Part shown: piece after piece, positions 57,552-64,000 of the stretch | Position numbering within the stretch: the stretch's first letter is position 1 | Layout: each line of letters begins with the position of its first letter | Assembly (NCBI RefSeq): GCF_009696265.1 | Contig: NZ_VUMH01000009.1 | Location: 84,817-148,816 of the forward strand | DNA: 64,000 nt | Source of the DNA: Desulfovibrio porci | GTDB taxonomy: Bacteria > Desulfobacterota > Desulfovibrionia > Desulfovibrionales > Desulfovibrionaceae | Direction: 5' to 3' | Program-made: the position numbers and the translations under genes | Notes under the pieces: model-generated | What the model was told of the DNA's origin: nothing | What the model saw: the letters and a program-made list of their open reading frames with translations, nothing else | Databases searched by the model: none

Positions 57552-59240
57552 ATGTCTATTGGAATGCTGGCATTACTGGCGGTCATCCCCATTGTGGCGG
57601 CCCTTGTCCTGATGGTGGGCATGCGCTGGCCTGCCACGCGGGCCATGCCCGTGGCCTGGCTGGCCTGCGCGGTCTGCGGCCTGATCGGTTGGAAACTGGA
57701 TGTCAAGTACCTGCTGGCGCTTTCCCTGCAGGGCGTGGTGGTCGCCGTGGGCGTGTTGATTATTGTCTTCGGCGCCATTCTTATTTTGTACACCCTTGAA
57801 AAAAGCGGCGGCATGGAGACCATCCAGCACGGCATGCAGAATGTGAGCCGTGACCGGCGTCTTCAGGCCATTATTATCGGCTTCATGTTCGGCGCGTTCA
57901 TCGAAGGCGCGGCGGGCTTCGGCACGCCGGCCGCCCTGGCCGCTCCCCTGCTGCTGGCCCTGGGCTTCCCGGCCATGGCGGCCGCGGTCATCTGCCTTGT
58001 GTTCAACAGCGTGCCCGTCACCTTCGGCGCGGTGGGCACCCCGGTCATCGTGGGTTTCGGCTTTTTGAAAACACCGGTGGCCGAAGCCGTGGCCGCCAAT
58101 CCCAACCTCCCTTTCAGCTCATATGACGGTTTCTGTAAGGCTGTGGGCGAGTGGGCCACCTTTATGCACGCCCCCATGGCCATCATTCTGACCATCTTCA
58201 TGCTCGGCTTCCTGACCCGTTTCTTCGGCGCGGAAAAATCCTGGTCCATCGGTTTCCGGGCCTGGAAATACTGCGTGTTCGCCGCGGTCTGCTTCCTGAT
58301 CCCCTATCTGCTCTGCGCTTGGCTGCTCGGCCCCGAGTTCCCCAGCATGCTCGGCGGCCTGCTCGGCCTGGCCGTGGTGGTCTGGGGAACCAAGAAGGGC
58401 TTCTGCGTGCCCAAGGACGTCTGGGGTTTTGCCCCGCACAGTGAATGGGATCCTACCTGGTCCGGCACCGTGCCTTTGAATACCAAGACCGAATTCCAGG
58501 CTCACATGAGCCAGTTCCAGGCCTGGCTGCCCTATGTGATCATTTGCGCTTTGCTGGTGATTTCCCGTGTGCCGCAACTGGGCCTCAAGGCCATGCTTTC
58601 CGCCCAGAAGCTGAGCTTCACCGACATCCTGGAATTCAAGGGCGTCAGCGCCAGCATTGATTACCTCTATGTGCCCGGCACCTTCTTCATCGTGGTGGCC
58701 CTGTTGACCATTCTGCTGCACAAGATGCCCGGCTCGGCCGTCAAGGAGGCCTGGGCCGAAAGCTTCCGCAAGATGAAGTCCCCGACCATCGCCCTGATCT
58801 TCGCCGTGGCTCTGGTGTCCATCTTCCGCGGTTCCGGCACCAACCCCGTGGGCGCGCCCTCCATGCCTCTGGCCCTGGCTGAGGCCGTGGCCGCCGCCGC
58901 CGGCAGCGTCTGGCCCATGTTGGCCGCGTTTGTGGGCGGTCTCGGCGCGTTCATTACCGGCTCCAACACGGTCTCCGACCTGATGTTCGGCGAATTCCAG
59001 TGGGGCATGGCCGCCACCCTGGAGCTGCCCCGCCAGATCATCGTGGCCGCTCAGGGCGTGGGCGGGGCCATGGGCAATATGATCTGCGTGCACAACATCG
59101 TGGCCGCCTGCGCCGTGGTGGGCCTCTCCGGCCGTGAAGGCGAGGTGCTCAAGCGCACCTTCTGGCCCTTCATGCTCTACGGCATTGTGGTGGGCATCAT
59201 CTGCTGGGTGCTTATCTCCGCCAATCCCAATGTGTTCTAA
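57552..59240 (+). CDS. lctP: L-lactate permease LctP
   Basis: Lactate uptake carrier of the LctP family, 562 residues and 12 to 14 membrane helices. The start follows GGGAGGTC. Family motifs: [25 protein letters not shown] in the middle of the first third, [10 protein letters not shown], and near the C-terminus [16 protein letters not shown] and [26 protein letters not shown]. It supplies substrate to the dehydrogenases upstream, but has its own long leader with repeat copy B and two palindromes, so it may be regulated apart. A 13-bp GC hairpin follows before crcB. Confidence 0.96.
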   Translation: MSIGMLALLAVIPIVAALVLMVGMRWPATRAMPVAWLACAVCGLIGWKLDVKYLLALSLQGVVVAVGVLIIVFGAILILYTLEKSGGMETIQHGMQNVSRDRRLQAIIIGFMFGAFIEGAAGFGTPAALAAPLLLALGFPAMAAAVICLVFNSVPVTFGAVGTPVIVGFGFLKTPVAEAVAANPNLPFSSYDGFCKAVGEWATFMHAPMAIILTIFMLGFLTRFFGAEKSWSIGFRAWKYCVFAAVCFLIPYLLCAWLLGPEFPSMLGGLLGLAVVVWGTKKGFCVPKDVWGFAPHSEWDPTWSGTVPLNTKTEFQAHMSQFQAWLPYVIICALLVISRVPQLGLKAMLSAQKLSFTDILEFKGVSASIDYLYVPGTFFIVVALLTILLHKMPGSAVKEAWAESFRKMKSPTIALIFAVALVSIFRGSGTNPVGAPSMPLALAEAVAAAAGSVWPMLAAFVGGLGAFITGSNTVSDLMFGEFQWGMAATLELPRQIIVAAQGVGGAMGNMICVHNIVAACAVVGLSGREGEVLKRTFWPFMLYGIVVGIICWVLISANPNVF

Positions 59241-59253
59241 ATTCTGATCCACA

Positions 59254-59283
59254 GGAGTCCGGCCCCACCCGGGGCCGGACTCC
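59254..59283 (+). terminator. Hairpin after lctP
   Basis: 13-bp perfect GC stem (GGAGTCCGGCCCC) with an ACCC loop, 13 bases after the lctP stop and 17 before crcB. It has no U tract; it does not resemble the fluoride riboswitch. Confidence 0.7.
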
Positions 59284-59299
59284 GCTGCGGTACCCGGCC

Positions 59300-59698
59300 A
59301 TGATCTCTTCTCTGCTTGCCATCTGCGCGGGCGCGTCGGCCGGAGCCGTCCTGCGCTGGCTGCTCGGCCTGGCGTTGAACCCCCTCTTTCCGACCGTGCC
59401 TCTGGGCACCCTGGCCGCCAATTGGCTGGGGGGCTATATTATCGGCCTGGCTCTCAGCCTGTTCGCCTTTTTTCCTTTTCTGGGCGCGGAATGGCGTCTG
59501 CTGGTGGTGACCGGCTTTCTGGGCGCGCTGACCACTTTTTCCACCTTCTCGGCGGAAGTGGCGACCCTGATCCAGCAGGGGCGGCTGCTCTGGGCCGGCG
59601 GAGCCGTGGCGCTGCATGTCTGCGGTTCTTTGCTTATGACGTTCCTGGGCATGGGCACCTTTGCCCTGATCCGATATTTCTGGGGTGTATGGCGTTGA
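59300..59698 (+). CDS. crcB: Fluoride channel CrcB/FluC
   Basis: Small four-helix membrane protein (132 residues) that exports fluoride and forms dual-topology dimers. The features are standard: [13 protein letters not shown] with Gly/Arg, [15 protein letters not shown] with the Asn that lines the pore, and [20 protein letters not shown] with the Phe box and Na+ site region. The start codon ATG at 59300 is the natural one, although a ribosome site is weak. It follows lctP closely, but the hairpin between them suggests partial independence. A DUF190 gene, often paired with crcB, lies 400 bases downstream beyond repeats. Confidence 0.93.
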   Translation: MISSLLAICAGASAGAVLRWLLGLALNPLFPTVPLGTLAANWLGGYIIGLALSLFAFFPFLGAEWRLLVVTGFLGALTTFSTFSAEVATLIQQGRLLWAGGAVALHVCGSLLMTFLGMGTFALIRYFWGVWR

Positions 59699-60098
59699 GC
59701 ATTGCAACTTTGAAACGGCAACATGTCAGAGCATTTCAAAGTTGAAATCCTCTGACGCCGTACACGGTGCGGCGCGCCGCGAGGCGGCGTGGATTCAGCC
59801 GAAAACCGTGTTTTTTCGGCTGAATGAACCTTTGAAAACACTCAGCTTTTCAAAGGTAATCTGCTCTCGAAGCGATTTGCCTGGGCTCGACCCCTCATTA
59901 AACAGCCGACAGCGAAAAGCTGAGTTTTTCAGTCGGCAAGGCGCAAAGCGGGAACTGGCTGAAGCTGTATTGGCATACCGCGAGGTCAATTTCCGCTTTA
60001 CAACGCCGCTGCATGGAAAAAGAGGCTGCTTTGCAGCAGGCGCATTAACGAGGCTGAGCCTGAATGAGCGCTTGCGGAAACGGCGCGGAGGATGAGGT
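59699..60098. repeat. Hairpin-rich repeat region between crcB and DUF190 gene
   Basis: Contains TTTCAAAGTT-type palindromes, a 13-bp perfect stem ATTCAGCCGAAAA (59793-59805 with 59813-59825) and a 10-bp stem CCTTTGAAAA (59829-59838 with 59847-59856). Boxes are shared with the region before glpK. No gene is seen in these 400 bases. Confidence 0.6.
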
Positions 60099-60416
60099 AT
60101 GCGAGGCTGGCAACTGACGTTTTACACCCAGCAGGGCCGTAGCCACGGCACGCGCAGCATTGCAGAGTGGCTGCTGGCTGAGGCAAAACTGCTCGGCATC
60201 AGCGGCGCGACCATGAGCGTGGCTCAAGGCGGCTACGGACGGGACGGCAGGCTGCACTGGGCCGGTTTTTTCGAGTTGACCGGGCAGCCGGTGGAAGTAG
60301 CCATGGCCGTCAGCGACGAAGCGGCGGAACGCCTCTTTGCCCGTATCGCAACTGAGGGACTGCGCATTTTTTATACAAAAACGCCTGTGGAGTTCGGCAT
60401 CACCGGCGAAGAATAA
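60099..60416 (+). CDS. DUF190 family protein
   Basis: Small 105-residue soluble protein of the DUF190 family, related in fold to PII-like signalling proteins. Evident markers are the N-terminal LTFYTQQGRSHGTRSIAEWLLAEAKLLGISGATMSVAQGGYGRDGR and VAMAVSDEAAERLFARIATEGLRIFYTKTPVEFG. DUF190 genes are very frequently next to crcB, as here, and may regulate or assist fluoride export; this is inference from gene neighbourhood. The ATG follows GGAGGATGAGGT. A terminator hairpin starts directly after the stop. Confidence 0.88.
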   Translation: MRGWQLTFYTQQGRSHGTRSIAEWLLAEAKLLGISGATMSVAQGGYGRDGRLHWAGFFELTGQPVEVAMAVSDEAAERLFARIATEGLRIFYTKTPVEFGITGEE

Positions 60417-60445
60417 GCATGCCCCAGTGGTTAGCCGGGGCATGC
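60417..60445. terminator. Hairpin after DUF190 gene
   Basis: GCATGCCCC and its complement around a 11-base loop immediately after the stop codon, between two convergent genes. Confidence 0.6.
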
Positions 60446-60540
60446 GCCTGGTGACGAAAGATGCGGGACAGCCGTTTCGCTCGGGAAGTGCCCCCGTCAA
60501 CCTGTGACGACTCCGCTCCCGCTGATTTGCTTGCCAGCCC

Positions 60541-60945
60541 CTAATGCGCGGGCAGCGACGGAATGCGCCACCAATACCAGAGACTGACCAGGGTATTGTC
60601 CTGCGGCTGCCACTCGCCGCAATGTTCAAAATGGTACAGAACCTGCTTTTCGATGGCGCTCAGGGGGCGGTCCGGATTTTCGTGCTGCCTGAGCCGGAAA
60701 AAGATAGCCAGACATTCAAAAAGACTGAAGCAGTCTTCGTCGCCGGCGATACCCGTTCCCAGAAGCTTGACGAACTCCTGATAAAAGGGGTTTCCCTCCG
60801 GCACGCAAGCGTCAAAATCCGCAGTATGTTCCATGAGAAATTTCAAGCCCTGACAGAACAGCAGCTGGGTCGGCTCCGACGAAACATGCGCCACGCGTGC
60901 CGAGTATAATTTTTCCATATCGTCCTGATATGTGGAAAGGGGCAT
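60541..60945 (-). CDS. Unrecognised 134-residue protein
   Basis: The start at 60945 follows AGGAG, so it is likely real. The sequence (MPLSTYQDDMEKLYSARVAHVSSEPTQ..., then FYQEFVKLLGTGIAGDEDCFSLFECLAIFFRL and HFEHCGEWQPQDNTLVSLWYWW) is acidic, helical and rich in aromatics towards the end. I know no family that it clearly matches; TorD-like chaperones were considered but length and motifs do not fit. Its base composition is lower in GC than the neighbours, and it is convergent with the DUF190 gene. A possible transferred gene. Confidence 0.65.
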   Translation of the reverse strand: MPLSTYQDDMEKLYSARVAHVSSEPTQLLFCQGLKFLMEHTADFDACVPEGNPFYQEFVKLLGTGIAGDEDCFSLFECLAIFFRLRQHENPDRPLSAIEKQVLYHFEHCGEWQPQDNTLVSLWYWWRIPSLPAH

Positions 60946-61099
60946 AGTTTCGCTCCTGTGCGTCTAATTTCCTGTGGATTATATGTAACCTTTTATAAAA
61001 ATCCACATTTTTTATGTGTAATGCGATATGCATGAAAAATCAAACAGTTAACTCTTGCTATGGACAGAAAAAGTTGTCGTCGGACAGCGCATGTCGCCG

Positions 61100-61657
61100 C
61101 TAGTTCAGGCTGCGGCGAGGTTGCAGATACTGCGGCTGAAAAAACAGACGGTATCGTTTGACCGGGGAAAGATGGGTCGGTTTGGCTACCTGCCCTTCAA
61201 TGGAGAGAGGTTTGTCAGAGAGGCCGAAGGGCTGGAGTTGACCCGGCGAAGGCGCAGCGCGCGCAAAACCCTCTCCGGTGAGATAAATCACCGGCATACT
61301 GCTTGCGGCGCTGCCCGCCATCAATACCGTGCCGCCGTCCGAAGGCCTGCTGCCCGCACTGTTCCGCGCCGCTGTGGCGTTGAGCAGGCTGGGCATGCGC
61401 ACATCGGTGCGCCGCAGCACCTCCAGAAAATCATTGCCCGTGCGCCCTACGAAAGTCAGCAGAGATGAGCCGTCGTCGGACACCAGCAGACTGACGGGCA
61501 TGGTGCCGCCATGAATGCCCATATATGCGGACCGCGCTCCAGCGGGCATGGTCACCCAGCCGTCGCGGGCTTCCGCGCCATCGACCGAACCCGCCGCACA
61601 CAAACGCGGGCAAAGCAGGGCCAGCAGGCATAGCATGTAAATGCTTAATTTTTTCAT
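61100..61657 (-). CDS. Exported protein of unknown function
   Basis: 185-residue protein with a Sec signal peptide (MKKLSIYMLCLLALLCPRLCAAG). The mature part contains GWVTMPAGARSAYMGIHGGTMPVSLLVSDDGSSLLTFVGRTGNDFLEVLRR, a beta-rich pattern, then TVLMAGSAASSMPVIYLTGEGFARAA. No family recognised. An alternative GTG start six codons upstream has a weak AAGG site. A promoter-like CTGACA and TATATA pair (61690 to 61663 on the minus strand) would put the transcript start very close to the ATG. It is followed downstream in transcription by the unrecognised 134-residue gene after a 150-base gap. Confidence 0.65.
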   Translation of the reverse strand: MKKLSIYMLCLLALLCPRLCAAGSVDGAEARDGWVTMPAGARSAYMGIHGGTMPVSLLVSDDGSSLLTFVGRTGNDFLEVLRRTDVRMPSLLNATAARNSAGSRPSDGGTVLMAGSAASSMPVIYLTGEGFARAAPSPGQLQPFGLSDKPLSIEGQVAKPTHLSPVKRYRLFFQPQYLQPRRSLN

Positions 61658-61796
61658 GCTGTTATATAAAATCACAGCCGACCTTGTCAGGCGTCTTTTC
61701 CGCGCCCGTCCCGGAGCCGGTCGGGGGGAGTAGAGAAGTCCGCAAGCCGGTTTTTTAACGTGAAACGGACTCTGAAAACTTCTATGTACGGTGTGA

Positions 61797-61817
61797 GGCT
61801 AGTGGTTCGCACTAGCC
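61797..61817 (-). terminator. Hairpin downstream of the inactive-looking hydrolase gene
   Basis: 8-bp stem GGCTAGTG with loop GTTCG, 34 bases after the stop codon on the minus strand; probable terminator, though without a U run. Confidence 0.5.
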
Positions 61818-61850
61818 TTGTCAAGCGGCTCGTGTGGCTGCGTGAGGCGC

Positions 61851-62981
61851 TCAGCGGGTGCGCCGCTGCCGGGGGCGCGGCGCGGGCGCGGTGGGTTGAG
61901 CCTGCGGTTGAGGCGACGGCGTCAGATCCGGCGGCGGCGGAATTGTAGGCAGATTTTTGCCGCTGCCCAGAAAATGCAGAAAAAAGTCATTCAGCGCGTC
62001 ATCCATACGCTGATGTATGACGTTGCGCTCCTCCGGACTGACGGAACGACAAAGTTCGGGCAACTCGGCGGCGAGAGATTCCGGACAGGGAGACATCAGG
62101 GCGCCGGTATCCGCGTCCGGCAGGCTCATATAGCGGGCCTTGCCGTTCATCAGCCGGGCGATGGCGTCAGCGTGCAGGCCGGGCCGGTTCATGGCGTCGC
62201 GCTCGGCGGCGATCAGCAGCAGCGGGGGATGGAAATAGCGGAACGAGGCGGGGCTGAACAGCATGCCGAAGCCGGGGGCCACGGCGGCCACCGCCTTGAT
62301 GCGGGGATCGGCCAGGCTCTTCGTCAGCGGCAGGCTCCGGCAGACGGCGTCCACCCTGTCTCTGGCCCAGCGGTTGCAATAGATGTCCTGCCGCCCGGCC
62401 TTGGCGCAATAGTCCGGCCAGGAAATGCAGTCGGGCAGGGCGCCGCCCAGCAGCAGCGCGGCGGTGCCGCCGGCGCCGAAGCCCAGCAGACCGATACGAT
62501 TTTTGTCGATACTGGCGGCAAGCTCCGGATCATTCAGCAGGAGGTCGATGGCCCCTGAAAGCTCTTTGGTCCGGTTCTCCAACTGCCGCCAGGTGAAGAG
62601 CAGGCTCATGTCATCCATGCAGTCCTGGGCATGCGTGGGCGCTGCCACCACAAATCCATAGGAAGCCAGCCTGGCGGCGGTGTCATGGTAGGAAAAGCGC
62701 GTGCCCGGCGAAGCATGGGACAGCAGCAGAAGCGGAAAGCGTCCTTCCACGGCTTTGCCGTTGCGCGCCGCGGTAATAGTCCAGGGCGCGTAGTTAAGTT
62801 CGCGCGGGGGGCGGATGCTGGGATACCAGATATTCACGTCCAGGCGCAGGTTGGTGTCCGCCGACCATTGTCCCAGCGTGCGAAAGCCCACCTGGTAGGA
62901 GTCGGCCGCCACGGCAACGCGGGCCGGAACAAAGACCTGGAACAAAAGCAGCAGAATGAAAACGAGGCGGCGTATGGGCAT
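61851..62981 (-). CDS. Exported dienelactone-hydrolase-like protein lacking its catalytic Ser
   Basis: 376-residue alpha/beta-hydrolase-fold protein with a signal peptide (MPIRRLVFILLLLFQVFVPARVAVAA). The oxyanion-side LLLLSHASPGTRFSYHDTAARLASYGFVVAAPTH matches the predicted dienelactone hydrolase/PAF-acetylhydrolase group. The nucleophile elbow reads GFGAGG (residues 167-172) where G-x-S-x-G is expected, and the His segment near LPDADTGALMSPC has no His at the usual place. The enzyme is thus probably inactive or changed. The C-terminus is a Pro/Gln tail. The ATG at 62981 is chosen for the signal peptide; no clear ribosome site is seen. It diverges from the dedA gene. Confidence 0.75.
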   Translation of the reverse strand: MPIRRLVFILLLLFQVFVPARVAVAADSYQVGFRTLGQWSADTNLRLDVNIWYPSIRPPRELNYAPWTITAARNGKAVEGRFPLLLLSHASPGTRFSYHDTAARLASYGFVVAAPTHAQDCMDDMSLLFTWRQLENRTKELSGAIDLLLNDPELAASIDKNRIGLLGFGAGGTAALLLGGALPDCISWPDYCAKAGRQDIYCNRWARDRVDAVCRSLPLTKSLADPRIKAVAAVAPGFGMLFSPASFRYFHPPLLLIAAERDAMNRPGLHADAIARLMNGKARYMSLPDADTGALMSPCPESLAAELPELCRSVSPEERNVIHQRMDDALNDFFLHFLGSGKNLPTIPPPPDLTPSPQPQAQPTAPAPRPRQRRTR

Positions 62982-63079
62982 GGCCGTTGTTGTGCCATAA
63001 GCCGGCTTGCGGTACAAGGGTCGGGCCGGAGCGCGGGGTCGACCGCTGTGAAACCCGGCGCGCAAGGAGAACCTCCCGG

Positions 63080-63736
63080 ATGGAAATGATCAGTTATTTT
63101 CTGGATTTTGTGCTGCACATCGACGTTCATTTGTTTGAACTGGTGGAGCAGTACGGGCTCTGGGTTTATGCCATTCTGTTTGTCATTGTTTTCTGCGAAA
63201 CCGGCTTGGTGGTCACCCCTTTTCTGCCTGGGGATTCTCTGCTTTTCGCTTCCGGCGTGGTGGCGGGCGCGGGCCTCATGGGCTACGGCGAAATCATGCT
63301 GGTGCTGCTGGCCGCCGGCATTCTGGGCGATGCCGCGAACTACTGCATCGGGCGGCATGTGGGACCAGCCATCTTCGCCCGTGAAAACCGCTTCATCAAG
63401 AAAGAACATCTGCTCAAAGCCCACCATTTTTATGAGCGTCATGGCGGCAAGGCCATTGTGCTGGCGCGCTTCGTGCCCGTTGTGCGCACCTTCGCGCCCT
63501 TTGTGGCCGGTATCGCCCTGATGCACCCCACCACCTTCTTTTTCTTCAATATTACCGGCTGCATCCTCTGGGTGGGCGGACTCGTGTCCGCGGGCTTTTT
63601 TTTGGGCAACCTCGCCTGGGTGCGCGAGAATTTCAGTATTATCGTTTATCTTATAATTGTTGTTTCCGTGTTGCCGGTGGCCATTGAGTTGGTTCGGGCC
63701 AAATGGGGCGGCGGGAAAAAGAGCGGCCGGGCCTGA
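63080..63736 (+). CDS. DedA-family membrane protein
   Basis: 218-residue integral membrane protein of the DedA/VTT family, implicated in lipid (undecaprenyl-phosphate) flipping and envelope homeostasis. The ATG at 63080 follows AAGGAGAAC. Typical motifs: ETGLVVTPFLPGDSLLFASG, GDAANYCIGRHVG, FYERHGGKAIVLARFVPVVRTFAPFVAG and the helical C-terminus. The E-x-x-x-x-x-P-x-P-G-(D/E) pattern and the R-F-x-P-x-x-R pattern, required in E. coli YqjA, are intact. It diverges from the hydrolase-like gene. An imperfect hairpin follows at 63818-63860. Confidence 0.93.
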   Translation: MEMISYFLDFVLHIDVHLFELVEQYGLWVYAILFVIVFCETGLVVTPFLPGDSLLFASGVVAGAGLMGYGEIMLVLLAAGILGDAANYCIGRHVGPAIFARENRFIKKEHLLKAHHFYERHGGKAIVLARFVPVVRTFAPFVAGIALMHPTTFFFFNITGCILWVGGLVSAGFFLGNLAWVRENFSIIVYLIIVVSVLPVAIELVRAKWGGGKKSGRA

Positions 63737-63817
63737 ACCTCGGATAACCACGCGAACGGACCGGCATGTGATGAGAATTGCGCACTTAGGCAAGTAGCTT
63801 ACAGGATACACATCGTT

Positions 63818-63860
63818 TGAAATGGATTGTCGCCTAGTTGCGACATGGCGACACATTTCA
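63818..63860 (+). terminator. Imperfect hairpin after dedA
   Basis: TGAAATGGATTGTCGCC pairs with GGCGACACATTTCA (three bulged bases) around a 12-base loop, about 80 bases after dedA. Confidence 0.5.
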
Positions 63861-63938
63861 TTATTCCACCTCTTAGGCTCAGGACTCATTATTTACAAGA
63901 AGTAGAAAAGTTGGTTGGTTATGTCCATGGAGGGTGCA

Positions 63939-64000
63939 ATGAGCCAACTTTTCTATCTTTCCTCTGAGCAGCTTGAACGGATCAAACCGTTCTTTCCGCT
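63939..64000 (+). CDS. IS5-family transposase, N-terminal fragment (cut by window end)
   Basis: An ATG behind a GAGGG site reads MSQLFYLSSEQLERIKPFFP and runs off the window. The pattern (L-x-x-E-Q-x-x-x-I-x-P-x-F-P) is the opening of IS5/IS427-type transposases, DDE enzymes that move insertion sequences. The left end of the element probably lies between 63870 and 63930, near GGCTCAGGACTCATTA, but the terminal repeat cannot be confirmed without the other end. It shows that a mobile element borders the dedA side of the window. Confidence 0.65.
   Translation, partial: MSQLFYLSSEQLERIKPFFP

Noticed and set aside
59241..59299. Fluoride riboswitch before crcB
   Set aside because: The gap is only 59 bases, filled by a GC hairpin, with no match to the crcB motif RNA.
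60541..60945. TorD-type chaperone for DmsA
   Set aside because: Only 134 residues, far from dmsABC and without TorD motifs.

Overview
The window is high-GC DNA that looks like the chromosome of a gut-type Desulfovibrio (Desulfobacterota). The basis is a split-Soret cytochrome c, the Desulfovibrio-style lactate oxidation operon with lactate permease, a DMSO-reductase-type dmsABC set, MCPs with a cysteine-rich PAS sensor and a csrA-fliW pair behind flgKL. The genus call is inference from gene content; no 16S or tRNA gene is present.

Layout. 1-2.9 kb: end of a flagellar operon (flgK, flgL, csrA, fliW). 2.9-9.2 kb: exported C69 peptidase, dnaJ and rpoZ on the minus strand, a TtcA-like tRNA thiolase, a SUKH-like protein and a membrane-anchored M23 peptidase with an apparently leaderless promoter. 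9.3-11.9 kb: a symporter and L-cysteine desulfidase operon. 12-16 kb: dmsABC. 16-19.5 kb: gatCA and a lipoprotein. 19.5-22.7 kb: dnaK divergent from the split-Soret cytochrome. 22.9-26.6 kb: two paralogous MCPs. 27-32 kb: ZIP transporter, dnaX-ybaB-recR and ilvE. 32.1-32.7 kb: a putative MITE. 32.8-35.9 kb: a two-gene unit, a membrane protein with a GrpE-like tail plus an Hsp70-like ATPase with a membrane-associating tail. 36-46.8 kb: HyuA-like ATPase, glpK, ankyrin protein, trmL, cbiB, TauE and an RND pump. 46.8-50.7 kb: esterase, YkgJ, ribBA and cytochrome b. 50.8-59.2 kb: a possibly Fur-controlled EVE gene, then D-lactate dehydrogenase, Fe-S protein, LutC, a LutB-LutA fusion and lctP. 59.3-64 kb: crcB and DUF190 split by repeats, two unrecognised proteins, a hydrolase that has lost its nucleophile, DedA and the start of an IS5-type transposase.

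How the genes work together. Lactate enters through LctP and is oxidised by the FAD dehydrogenase, GlcF-like and Lut proteins. DMSO/TMAO-type reductase and cytochromes handle electron flow, and cysteine desulfidase offers a second route to sulfide. The most novel material is (1) the Hsp70/GrpE-like membrane pair, (2) a family of ~145-bp imperfect palindromes that begin at or just after stop codons and whose stem arms differ while paired and spacer motifs stay fixed, and (3) the 578-bp MITE.
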